DNA of 64,000 bases, from the NCBI GenBank assembly GCA_017795085.1, contig CP051246.1, positions 2,172,514 through 2,236,513 on the forward strand. Direction: 5' to 3'. Shown in pieces: positions 55,165 through 63,818 of the stretch. Made by a program: the position numbers and the translations under genes. The DNA is from Salegentibacter sp. (GTDB lineage: Bacteria > Bacteroidota > Bacteroidia > Flavobacteriales > Flavobacteriaceae). Position 1 is the first letter of the stretch; each line of letters starts with the position of its first letter. The notes under the pieces are model-generated. The model had not been told where the DNA came from. It was given only the letters and a program-made list of their open reading frames with translations, and made no database searches.

Positions 55165-55272
55165 ATTAACCACTTTTTACTTTTTTCATTTTAAGCATTT
55201 TCCTTTTGCCGGTGAAAAGAAAAAATGTAGATCAGGATGAGCTGGTTATTCCGGCATTTTCATTTACTCTTC
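55165..55272 (+). repeat. Partial copy (about 110 bp) of the structured repeat
   Basis: The same TTTACTTTTTT...TTTTAAGCATTTTCCTTTT start and TGTAGATCAGGATGA block as copy 1 (which has TGTAGATCAGGATGA exactly). The match ends at CATTTACTCTTC, where the Fur-like coding remnant begins. The junction falls inside the remnant's last codons. Confidence 0.65.
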
Positions 55273-55447
55273 AAATTTCTTTAAAGTTCTGTATAGCGTC
55301 GTCTTATCTGATTTTGCAAAATCCTTTTCAATATCAGATAAGCTTAATGCAATTTCACTTTCTGTCAGATATTTAAAGACTAATAAACGCATAGCCGTGG
55401 GTCTTATATTCCTATCGGCCAATTTTCTTTCTATTTATTTCTAACAT
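55264..55447 (-). pseudogene. Fur-family regulator remnant (broken)
   Basis: On the minus strand an ATG at 55447, 7 bases after the CDF stop, is followed by a short frame. After a shift at the four-A run (complement of 55423-55426) the frame reads 'LADRNIRPTAMRLLVFKYL', then 'SLSDIEKDFAKSDKTTLYRT' and 'LKKFEE' and stops. This is the N-terminal winged helix of a Fur-like repressor ('RPTAMRLL', 'TLYRTLK'). The dimerisation and metal-binding half is missing and replaced by the dispersed repeat at 55165-55272. It is the last gene of the metal-efflux operon and presumably once controlled it. A TTG at the start of 'LADRN' could still start a 50-residue fragment. Confidence 0.75.
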
Positions 55448-55454
55448 GTTTTTG

Positions 55455-56081
55455 TTATTTCGGATTAACGTCTTTCCCGTTTTTATAAGCTTCGATCCCT
55501 TCTTTTAAGGCATAAGGCACAATAAATAGAGCCGCCACGGGATCAGCCCACCACCAGCCTAAATAATTTACAGCTAATAAACCTAACAGCACGGCAACCG
55601 TTTGATATAAACATATAAACGTGTCTTTTGCATCGGCTTTGAGTTCTTTACTTTTTAGCTTCTTACCATAATATTGTTTATACCAGATAAGAAAGGGGTT
55701 TACTACAAGGGAAATCAATAATATTATCAATCCGATTACGCTCCACTGGGCTGTTTGCCCGTTAATCAGTTTAGTGACAGAATCATAAGTAATGAAGGTA
55801 CTGATTATAAAAAAAGAGCAAGCAATTACATACAGGGTGATTTTCTCCCGTTTTTTTACTTCCTTTTCATCAATATGTTTCAATTCTCCGTTTAAACGCC
55901 AGTATAAAGTTCCTCCTGAAATCACTTCTACCACACTATCAAGTCCCCAACCAATTAAAGCTGCACTTCCCGAAGAAAACCCCGCGATTAAGGACACACA
56001 TACTTCTAAAATGTCGTATAATACATTATAGAGCTGTAAGGTTCTTGCTTTTTTAAGATATATTTTTCTCTGCTTTTCCAT
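55455..56081 (-). CDS. Cation diffusion facilitator family transporter
   Basis: A 208-residue inner-membrane protein with about five to six hydrophobic segments. It has the CDF signature 'GFSSGSAALIGWGLDSVVEV' near 35-54, including the Asp-x3-Glu/Asp-type metal-site residues, and 'KELKADAKDTFICLYQTVAV' near 143. The short length lacks the cytoplasmic C-terminal domain of classical CDF proteins such as YiiP, as in other small bacterial members. It exports zinc, cobalt or related ions from the cytoplasm to the periplasm, where the Czc system could pick them up. It starts 11 bases after the CzcB-like gene. Confidence 0.85.
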   Translation of the reverse strand: MEKQRKIYLKKARTLQLYNVLYDILEVCVSLIAGFSSGSAALIGWGLDSVVEVISGGTLYWRLNGELKHIDEKEVKKREKITLYVIACSFFIISTFITYDSVTKLINGQTAQWSVIGLIILLISLVVNPFLIWYKQYYGKKLKSKELKADAKDTFICLYQTVAVLLGLLAVNYLGWWWADPVAALFIVPYALKEGIEAYKNGKDVNPK

Positions 56082-56091
56082 TTAAGTAAGT

Positions 56092-57286
56092 TTAATGTCC
56101 GTGGCCGCCCTGGCCTTTTTGCATTTCAGCCATGAGATAGTAAGCATTATTATAAACAAATATTGTTTCCGGGGTGACTTCAGCTAGAAACTCAACTGAA
56201 GTCCAACCATTTACCGTTTCTCCCGTTACTACCTTAACCGGAATAAAACCCCAGCCATCCGCACTCTCTTCAGCTTTAAAAACATAGGAGGTTTCCCCGG
56301 TTTTGGCAATAGCGCTTTCTGGAAAAGCGGTAGTTTGTATGTTATTTATGTTTATTCTCCCTTTTACATACATCCCGGGGATAAGGTTACCGGGTTTGTT
56401 ATTTATTTCAGCATGAACGTGAACGGCTTTTGGCTCTTTTTCAAAGGTTTTGCTCATCGATATAATTTTTGCTTCAAGCTCAACCTCCGGCATAGATTCT
56501 ACCGTAAAATTCACGGTTTGTCCCACCTTCACTTTATAAACATCCTTTTCAAATACCATTAAATCGGCATGAACGTGATGAGTATTTACAATTTCAAACA
56601 TCGGGGTTTGCGCCTGAACGTATTGCCCGGTCTGAATGTTTACTTTTTCAATGGCGCCTTCAATTGGACTAACCACCGGGATTTTTTTATAAATATTTCC
56701 CTTTTCAATCCTCGTTGGATTCAAATTCAATAATTCCAGTTGAGATTTTAAACCGGTAAGGTTTCCGCGAGCATTTTGCATAGCAGCTTCGGTACGCTGA
56801 AAGGTTTCTCCTGAGCCAACTCCTTCTTCATAAAGCCTTTTTTGTCGAACAAATTCTTTTTGCTGTAAATGATATTCATTAAACGCATTTAAATAATCGG
56901 TTTGCAGCCTCACCATTTCAGGATGTGAAATAAATGCTATGGTCTCCCCCTTTTTTACCTGATCCCCTTCTATTACCAGAATATCGGAAACCAAATTCTT
57001 TTTGCTGTAAATGATATTCATTAAACGCATTTAAATAATCGGTTTGCAGCCTCACCATTTCAGGATGTGAAATAAATGCTATGGTCTCCCCCTTTTTTAC
57101 CTGATCCCCTTCTATTACCAGAATATCGGAAACGTTTGCACCCATGACGGGGGTTACCGAAGCTTCGCTTTGCGGCGGTACTTCCAGCTGCCCGTTGGCT
57201 GCTATATATCCGGCATCGTTACAGGAAAACAGGAATATGATGCTCAGAAATGTGGTAAGGCTGTAATATATATTATTTTTTATCAT
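56092..57286 (-). pseudogene. CzcB/CusB-like RND efflux periplasmic adaptor, frameshifted by tandem duplication
   Basis: A periplasmic adaptor would link the CzcA pump to the outer-membrane channel. The ATG at 57286 begins 'MIKNNIYYSLTTFLSIIFLF' with a lipoprotein Cys ('LFSCND'). A 142-bp block, 56850-56991, is repeated exactly at 56992-57133. As 142 is not a multiple of three, the frame shifts and stops early. The coding sequence resumes in the other copy and runs to 56092. Collapsing one copy gives a continuous protein of about 350 residues (1195 bases less 142), with 'VSDILVIEGDQVKKGETIAF' (lipoyl domain), a helical hairpin, and a beta-barrel ending 'GQGGHGH'. As sequenced it is broken. 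A sequencing or assembly artefact is possible. Confidence 0.88.
56850..57133. repeat. Perfect 142-bp tandem duplication
   Basis: 56850-56991 and 56992-57133 are identical over all 142 bases. The first base after the second copy (G at 57134) differs from the expected C, which fixes the boundary. It lies within the adaptor gene and causes a +1 frameshift. Confidence 0.95.
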
Positions 57287-57296
57287 TGCTCTTTTC

Positions 57297-60200
57297 TTAA
57301 TCGTTAATATAAAATTGAAGGTCGGCAACTGCCTGTAAATAGTTTGAAAGTGCTTCTATTGCATTTAATTCCGTCCGAACTGCATCATCCAGAATCTGGA
57401 TGAATTGCATATAATCAATCGCACCTTCATTAAAAGCCAATAAAGCTCCATTTTGTTGTTCTTCAGCAACTGGTAAAGCCTTTTCGCGGTAATATTCCCA
57501 CGAAGCTTTCCATTTTTCGAGCTTATTTACGGCCTGTTGATAATCAGATTGTAACTGCTGTTCTTTAAATGCGGCTTCTTGTGCTGTAATTTTGGTATCT
57601 ATTTTTGCCGCCTGATTATCAGCATAAGTTTTACCAGACAGGATGGGGACGGAAATACCGGCCTGATAACTATAAAAATTATTATTTCCGTTTATTTCCT
57701 GTAATCCGTATTGAATATTGAATTCAGGAAGTAAATTGGCTTTTAAGGCCTTGTATTTTGCTTCTGAAACAGCCACCTGTTTCCTGGCAAGTTCCAGTTG
57801 CGGGTGGGAAGTAGGTTGCCCGGGAATTGCAGGCAATAAATTAAATTCATCGGCAACCGAATAAAAAGTATCAGCGCCTAACCATAAATTCAATTGCTGC
57901 AAATAAGTCTGAAAATCCCTATTGGCCTGTTTCAAACGAATTTTGATTTCCCTGGAACGATTGGTTGCGGTTATGGCCTCCAGCTTTGAAATCGCTTCGG
58001 TTTCGTAACGCAAATCTACCGCACGTTCAAATTCGCTATAAACAGAATCAAGTTTTTCAAAAGCTGTGACTTTTCTTTTGGCTGCGTAGGCTTTATTCCA
58101 GGCATTTTTAACTTCCCGCGTTACCTCGAGTTCCGAAAGCTCATACACTTTTTCTGAAAGTGCAATTTTCTCTTTTTGCAACTTTAATTCGGGGGCTATT
58201 CCAAAAATATCAATGCCCTGTTGCTGAAAACCAATTCTCGTATAAACGCCCTGATTATCGTTTATTTCTTCTCCCCCGGTAAAAACCTGCGTTGTCCCCA
58301 AATCCCAGGCCGATTTCTTAAGAGATTTTTCTCTTTCAATTGCTAAATTTTTATTTTGAAGCAACGGATAATTTTCAAGCGCCATTTCTACTGCTCTGTT
58401 CTGGTCGAGTTTTGGTAGTGAGTTGTTGATTTCCTGAGCCTGGGTAATATTTGGGTTCACCAGGAATATACCTGCGATTATTCCAAAACCAATAGCAGGA
58501 TTCTTCCCGGCAGACTTCAGGTTTCGTTCTTCTACCCATTTGTATAAAACAGGCAGTAGGAATAAAGTTAATAAGGTAGAGGTTATCATTCCGCCAATAA
58601 CCACTGTTGCCAGAGGGCGTTGCACTTCAGCTCCTGCAGAAACAGAAATGGCCATTGGTAAAAAGCCGAGCACATCGGTAAGTGCAGTCAGTAAAATTGG
58701 ACGAATTCTACGTTTGGTGCCCAAACTAATTCTTTCGTTTAAATTGGTTACGCCATTTTCTTTTAATTCATTAAGACTGCTGATTAAAACCAGTCCGTTC
58801 AGCACGGCAACCCCAAAAAGCACGATAAATCCAACTCCTGCTGAAATACTAAACGGCATATCTCTTAGCCATAGGGCAAAAACCCCACCAATTGCCGCCA
58901 TGGGAATGGCCATATAAATCATGGTTGTTTGTTTTAAAGATTTTAATGCGAAATAAATAAGTATAAATATGAGTAAAAGTGCTATCGGTACCACAATTTG
59001 AAGACGGGAACTGGCTCGTTCCAGGTTTTCAAAAGCACCCCCGTATCTTATGTAATAACCGGCGGGCAAATCAAATTCAGTTTCCAGTTTTTGCTGAATA
59101 TCTTCCACCACCGATTTCACATCCCGGTTTCTGATATTGATCCCAACATAAGTCCTGCGATTAGTATTGTCCCGGCTAATTTGCATAGGGCCATCCTTGT
59201 AGCGCACATCAGCAACTTCTTTAAGCGGAATTTGAGTTCCCCGGGGCAGGCTGACATATAAATTTTTGAGGTCATTAATACCCGCACGATTTTCCTCGGC
59301 TAACCTTAGCATTAAATCAAAACGTCTTTCTCCCTCGAAAATTACGCCAGCTTTTCCACCGGCAAAGGCAGTTTGTATCAAGGTATTTAGTTCCTCGATA
59401 TTCAGCCCATATTGCGCCAGTTTATCCCGATTATAATTTACGGTAATTTGCGGAAGACCGGCAGTTGCTTCAACTTTCATATCGGCTACGCCATCTACAG
59501 TAGCAATAATATTTCCCATCTCCTGCGCCTTCGTAGCAAGTACATCAAGATTTTCTCCATACAATTTTACGGCTACATCTTCCCGCACCCCGGTTAGTAA
59601 TTCATTAAAACGCATTTCTACGGGTTGGGTAAACTCATAACTTACCCCGGGAATTATACTGATGGTTCCCTTTATTTTTTCGATAAGTTCATCTTTGCTT
59701 TCAGCAGAAACCCACTCGCTTTTTGGTTTCAGAATTATAAAACTATCACCGATATCCATAGGCATCGGGTCGGTTGGCACATCAGAAACCCCAAAACGGG
59801 AAACTACCTGTTCAATCTCAGGGAATTCATCTAAAAGCAGGTTTTCAATTTTGGTAGAAGTGGCAATTCCTTCAGAAAGGGAACTTCCGGGTTTCATAAT
59901 GATATGAAATGCTATATCGCCTTCATCTAATTGAGGGACAAATTCTCCTCCCATTCTGCTGAAAAGTAAGACCGAAACGCCAAAAAGAATCACTCCGACA
60001 CCTACAACTATTTTAGATCTTTTCAGGGACTTTTTTAATAATGGCTCGTATTTATTTTCAAGCCATTTTACAAACTGGTCTCCTTTTGACTTTTTAATTT
60101 TTTTTGATGGTTTAAGGAATAATGCTGAAACCATAGGCACGTAGGTCAAACATAAAATCATAGCCCCCAGCATGGCGAAAATAAAGGTTAAAGCCATCGG

Positions 60201-61625
60201 CTTAAACATTTTGCCTTCCACACCTTCCAACGCAAGGATCGGAAGAAAAACGATGAGAATGATAAACTGCCCGAAGAAAGCAGAATTCATCATTTTTTTA
60301 GCAGATGAAGAAGCTATGGCATCTTTCTCCTGATGATCAATTGATTGTCTTTTGGCTATTCTCTGGGAAATGGCAAAAACCGTACTTTCAACAATAATCA
60401 CGGCTCCATCTACTATAATTCCAAAATCTATGGCGCCCAGGCTCATTAAATTGGCCCAAACATCAAATGTATTCATTAAAATAAAGGCAAATAATAAAGA
60501 AAGCGGGATGGTTGACGCTACAATTAACCCCCCGCGCCAGTTCCCTAAAAGAATGACGAGCACAAAGATTACTATTAGCCCTCCAAGCTTCAGATTTTCG
60601 GTAATTGTACCGGTAGTTTCACTAATAAGTTCACTTCGGTCTAAAAATGGCTTAATGGAAATTCCTTCCGGCAGTGACTTTTGGATTTCGGAAATTCGGT
60701 TTTTAACATTAGTAATCACCTCGTTGGAGTTGGCGCCTTTAAGCATCATAATCATTCCGCCTACGGTTTCTCCCTCTCCGTTTTTAGTCAAAGCTCCATA
60801 GCGTACCGAACTGCCAATTCCCACTTCAGCAACATCGCCTATGGCAATGGGAATGCCATCGGTGTTTTTAACTACTATTTTTTTAAGGTCATCTACATTT
60901 CTTGCAAGGCCTTCTCCTCTTATAAAATTTGCCTGGTGATTTCGTTCAATATAGGCCCCACCGGTGTTTTGATTATTCTTTTCTAAGGCAGTAAAAATAT
61001 CGCTGATATTAATATCTATTGCCCTTAATTCATCGGGTTTTATTGCAATTTCATACTGTTTAATATTTCCGCCCACCCCATTTACTTCTACCACGCCAGA
61101 TACCATTGCCATTTGGCGTTTTACAATCCAGTCCTGGATGCTACGGAGTTCAGTTAAATTATACTCATCTTTATAGTCTTCATCAACCTCCAGTGTATAC
61201 TGATAGATTTCGCCTAACCCGGTAGAAATTGGACCAATAGATGGCGTTCCAAAGCCCTCTGGAATCTCATCTTCAACTTCAGAAAGTTTTTCAGAAACCA
61301 GTTGGCGGGGAAGATAGGTGCCTTGTTCATCTTCAAAAACTATGGTAACCACTGAAAGTCCGAAACGTGAAATAGAACGTATTTCCAAAACGCCCGGTAA
61401 ATTACTCATCGCTACCTCAACCGGATAGGTTACAAACTGTTCTATATCCGTCGTGCTTAAATTGGGGGCTTGCGTAATCACCTGTACCTGGTTATTGGTA
61501 ATATCGGGTTGTGCATCTACCGGAACCTTGGTCATACTCCAAATTCCAAGTCCGATAAGCACCACAGTAAACAACCCAATAATAAATTTATTATTGATTG
61601 AAAAATCAATGATTTTATTCAACAT
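57297..61625 (-). CDS. czcA: CzcA/CusA-family heavy-metal RND pump fused to a TolC-like outer-membrane domain
   Basis: 1442 residues. Residues 1-1040 are a complete RND transporter: 'SINNKFIIGLFTVVLIGLGI' near 9, 'PNLSTTDIEQFVTYPVE' near 50, the proton-relay TM4 region 'GAIDFGIIVDGAVIIVESTV' near 398-417, and the C-terminal repeat 'GVAVLNGLVLISSLNELKEN'. From about 1060 runs an outer-membrane channel domain with signal-like hydrophobic start and coiled-coil TolC repeats ('LDQNRAVEMALENYPLLQNK', about 1085, and 'PQLELARKQVAVSEAKYKAL'). The fusion, frequent in Bacteroidota, puts pump and channel in one polypeptide. It exports Co, Zn, Cd, Cu or Ag ions; the exact metal is not determined. The adaptor gene follows 11 bases later but is broken. 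Confidence 0.9.
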   Translation of the reverse strand: MLNKIIDFSINNKFIIGLFTVVLIGLGIWSMTKVPVDAQPDITNNQVQVITQAPNLSTTDIEQFVTYPVEVAMSNLPGVLEIRSISRFGLSVVTIVFEDEQGTYLPRQLVSEKLSEVEDEIPEGFGTPSIGPISTGLGEIYQYTLEVDEDYKDEYNLTELRSIQDWIVKRQMAMVSGVVEVNGVGGNIKQYEIAIKPDELRAIDINISDIFTALEKNNQNTGGAYIERNHQANFIRGEGLARNVDDLKKIVVKNTDGIPIAIGDVAEVGIGSSVRYGALTKNGEGETVGGMIMMLKGANSNEVITNVKNRISEIQKSLPEGISIKPFLDRSELISETTGTITENLKLGGLIVIFVLVILLGNWRGGLIVASTIPLSLLFAFILMNTFDVWANLMSLGAIDFGIIVDGAVIIVESTVFAISQRIAKRQSIDHQEKDAIASSSAKKMMNSAFFGQFIILIVFLPILALEGVEGKMFKPMALTFIFAMLGAMILCLTYVPMVSALFLKPSKKIKKSKGDQFVKWLENKYEPLLKKSLKRSKIVVGVGVILFGVSVLLFSRMGGEFVPQLDEGDIAFHIIMKPGSSLSEGIATSTKIENLLLDEFPEIEQVVSRFGVSDVPTDPMPMDIGDSFIILKPKSEWVSAESKDELIEKIKGTISIIPGVSYEFTQPVEMRFNELLTGVREDVAVKLYGENLDVLATKAQEMGNIIATVDGVADMKVEATAGLPQITVNYNRDKLAQYGLNIEELNTLIQTAFAGGKAGVIFEGERRFDLMLRLAEENRAGINDLKNLYVSLPRGTQIPLKEVADVRYKDGPMQISRDNTNRRTYVGINIRNRDVKSVVEDIQQKLETEFDLPAGYYIRYGGAFENLERASSRLQIVVPIALLLIFILIYFALKSLKQTTMIYMAIPMAAIGGVFALWLRDMPFSISAGVGFIVLFGVAVLNGLVLISSLNELKENGVTNLNERISLGTKRRIRPILLTALTDVLGFLPMAISVSAGAEVQRPLATVVIGGMITSTLLTLFLLPVLYKWVEERNLKSAGKNPAIGFGIIAGIFLVNPNITQAQEINNSLPKLDQNRAVEMALENYPLLQNKNLAIEREKSLKKSAWDLGTTQVFTGGEEINDNQGVYTRIGFQQQGIDIFGIAPELKLQKEKIALSEKVYELSELEVTREVKNAWNKAYAAKRKVTAFEKLDSVYSEFERAVDLRYETEAISKLEAITATNRSREIKIRLKQANRDFQTYLQQLNLWLGADTFYSVADEFNLLPAIPGQPTSHPQLELARKQVAVSEAKYKALKANLLPEFNIQYGLQEINGNNNFYSYQAGISVPILSGKTYADNQAAKIDTKITAQEAAFKEQQLQSDYQQAVNKLEKWKASWEYYREKALPVAEEQQNGALLAFNEGAIDYMQFIQILDDAVRTELNAIEALSNYLQAVADLQFYIND

Positions 61626-61725
61626 GATTAATTATTGTAAATGTTAGTATTAATTGATGGTTTAATACGGGCACTTACAGAAAACCTGTTCCTGATTAAT
61701 AGATTTAAAAAGAAAATATGCCCGT

Positions 61726-62112
61726 TTAGGCTAATTTGGGCGGTTGAAAAATGGGAAAGGAAATTCCTGAAGAATCTACATACCGGTAATATACCGGAAT
61801 AAATTTTGTCCCAAATGAATGGTATTCAGGATAAGTAAAGTTTAAATATCCTATAAATACATGCACATGACAACAGGAATGATTGCCCTGAAAAGGCAAT
61901 TCGCCATCATGGCTATCCTGATGATCTGTATTTTCGTTACCATAATGACTGACTATAAAATCAGTAACGCTTACACTAGAATTTTTAGAAAGCTCCTGAT
62001 AATGTTCAACCAGGTTATCTACTTTTGGAAGTTCACAACACCAGTCCATCCCCGGAGTCAGGGATTGAAATAGCAAAAGACTGGCTAATGATAAGGTTGC
62101 AAAAATTCTCAT
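61726..62112 (-). CDS. Small Cys/His-rich exported protein upstream of czcA
   Basis: The ATG at 62112 gives 128 residues, and the upstream ATG at 62154 is judged less likely because 'MRIFATLSLASLLLFQSL' then forms a proper signal peptide. The mature part has 'DWCCELP' and a His/Asp-rich stretch 'SHYGNENTDHQDSHDG' followed by 'NHSCCHVHVF', a likely metal-binding region. Small exported proteins of this kind commonly precede Bacteroidota czcA genes. It could scavenge or sense metal in the periplasm. First gene of the minus-strand efflux operon; the gap to czcA is 100 bases. Confidence 0.7.
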   Translation of the reverse strand: MRIFATLSLASLLLFQSLTPGMDWCCELPKVDNLVEHYQELSKNSSVSVTDFIVSHYGNENTDHQDSHDGELPFQGNHSCCHVHVFIGYLNFTYPEYHSFGTKFIPVYYRYVDSSGISFPIFQPPKLA

Positions 62113-62154
62113 TAAATTCAAAAATAAACAAAAATTCTTGCAATGGTATTGCAA

Positions 62155-62534
62155 ATGTCCTGATAGAATTAATCTCGTTATTACCTTTTATAGTGATTTG
62201 AGCGCTTAGGGGAGTGCCAACTAAATTATCCTCAAAAAGACAATGTGTCGCAAACTTGCGCCTGTTTATACGGCTTCTCAGGCCATTTGACGCAAATCCG
62301 GTTAAAAATAAAAGTCTAAATATTTATAAATAACTGAAAATGAATAAAATAGGAATTTATAACATCGCGAAGCGTGTTACCCTCTTACTACTCATTTTTC
62401 TGCGCTTCGCTACTCAAAATGGCAGCTTTTATAATCACATCAAAAATACTATTGAGCTTACGCACCATTTAAGCTAAAAAGATTTTCGCGAGGGAACGAG
62501 GAAGAAAAAAAATTATAAATTGAAAGCCGTTCTA
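62155..62534. other. Gap between integrase 2 and the efflux operon
   Basis: About 380 bases with no gene. GCGAAGCG and CGCTTCGC, near 62370 and 62401, form a perfect 8-bp stem around a loop of about 24 bases. A promoter for the efflux operon should be here (read to the left), but I see no clear TAnnTTTG box. Confidence 0.45.
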
Positions 62535-63725
62535 TTAATTCATTTTACGTTGCTTTTTATTAATCATAACCTGATCCAAGTTAGAAATATCAGAACTCAA
62601 TTTATCCTCCAAAACTCTAGCATAAATTTGAGTCGTAGAAAGCTTGGAATGTCCCAGAATTTTAGAAACGGTTTCTATAGGAACACCATTAGAAAGCGTG
62701 ATCACGGTGGCAAATGTATGCCTGGCCGAATGAAAAGTAATTTGCTTTCTGATACCGATGGATTTCATAATATCTTTCAAGTATTTATTCATCTTTTGAT
62801 TGGAAATCACCGGAAAAATCACCTTGGAATTCTTTGATTTATTTTCTTGTAGATATTTTTGAAGAATCCTGTTGGCAGCTTCAAGTAGTGGAATTTTTAC
62901 GGACTGTTGGGTTTTCTCACGTTTGGTATAAATCCAATCCTTCCCATCTATGCCTTTCACCAATTGGTCGGTAGTAAGTTCTTTTAAGTCAATATAAGAT
63001 AACCCGGAATAACAGGAGAATAAAAACATATCTTTCACCCGTTCCAGAGAAGGTGTTGTAAATTCCGTTCCTTCTAACTTACAAAGTTCCCGCTCGGTTA
63101 AAAACTGCCGATCATTTTTCTCAAACTTAAAATCATAACTTCGAAATGGATTCTTTTCCAGCCATTCTAATTTGATGGCCAGGTTCAACAATTTCTTTAA
63201 GCGTTCCAGGTGTTTCATCGTTCCATTGGTACCGCAGGTTTTTCTTTCTTTTTTGGCCCGGTAATTTCTCAGGAACATTTCAAATTCTGTGATAAACTGG
63301 TAATTGATCTGCTTCAGGTAAACATCCCTAGTTTTCTTTTTCTTCTTTAAAAACTCTTGTAGGTATTTTGCAGTAGTATGGTAATTCTTCAGCGTTCCCC
63401 ATTTCAGGACATCCTTCATCTTCTCATTATGATATTCAATAACCTCCTTGAGGGTTTTATGTTCTTCATCTAACCCTAGGTAAGAAGCCTTGATCTTATC
63501 AGCGGTAATCAAGTTGTCTTTATCTAAAATTTTCTTTTGAGTGTCCAGTAAATTGGAATAAACCTGATCCAAATAACTGTTTAGTGTTCTAATTCTAGGG
63601 GAAGTTCCTTTAAGTCGTCCTTTAGAACTATCCCATTCATTCACTGAAGTTTTCCTTTTAAGACTCATTTCAGCGCATTTTCCATTTACGGTAATTCGGG
63701 CGTAGATGGATAATTCTTGGATCAT
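62535..63725 (-). CDS. Tyrosine recombinase/integrase 2 (IntDOT-like), N-terminally short
   Basis: 396 residues, homologous to integrase 1. The catalytic domain has 'FSCYSGLSYIDLKELT' near 240 (Ser at the Arg I place), 'HSARHTFATVI' near 333, and 'LGHSKLSTTQIYARVL' near 355-370 with the His and nucleophile Tyr. Unlike integrase 1 it starts at 'MIQELSIYARITVNG', losing about 20 residues of the arm-binding domain, with a TGA directly before the ATG. Att-like site C begins just 29 bases upstream. The short N-terminus may reflect a truncated 5' end. It is the best candidate for the recombinase that made the A-C pair. Confidence 0.88.
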   Translation of the reverse strand: MIQELSIYARITVNGKCAEMSLKRKTSVNEWDSSKGRLKGTSPRIRTLNSYLDQVYSNLLDTQKKILDKDNLITADKIKASYLGLDEEHKTLKEVIEYHNEKMKDVLKWGTLKNYHTTAKYLQEFLKKKKKTRDVYLKQINYQFITEFEMFLRNYRAKKERKTCGTNGTMKHLERLKKLLNLAIKLEWLEKNPFRSYDFKFEKNDRQFLTERELCKLEGTEFTTPSLERVKDMFLFSCYSGLSYIDLKELTTDQLVKGIDGKDWIYTKREKTQQSVKIPLLEAANRILQKYLQENKSKNSKVIFPVISNQKMNKYLKDIMKSIGIRKQITFHSARHTFATVITLSNGVPIETVSKILGHSKLSTTQIYARVLEDKLSSDISNLDQVMINKKQRKMN

Positions 63726-63753
63726 TCAAATGATATGGTTAAAAACAAAAAAC

Positions 63754-63818
63754 ACTGGAAATCAATAGATTAACAGTGTTTTATATCCGTTTAAAGTACG
63801 GTTCGTCGGGGTGGCAGA
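63754..63818. repeat. att-like site C (right side)
   Basis: ACTGGAAATCAATAGATTAA CAGTGTTTT, then the core GTCGGGGTGGCAG at 63805-63817. Relative to site A there is one mismatch in the first 29 bases, and the 13-bp core is exact. The spacer differs in sequence but not length. The bases after the core do not continue a tRNA. The remaining 180 bases to the window end show no feature. Confidence 0.75.
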
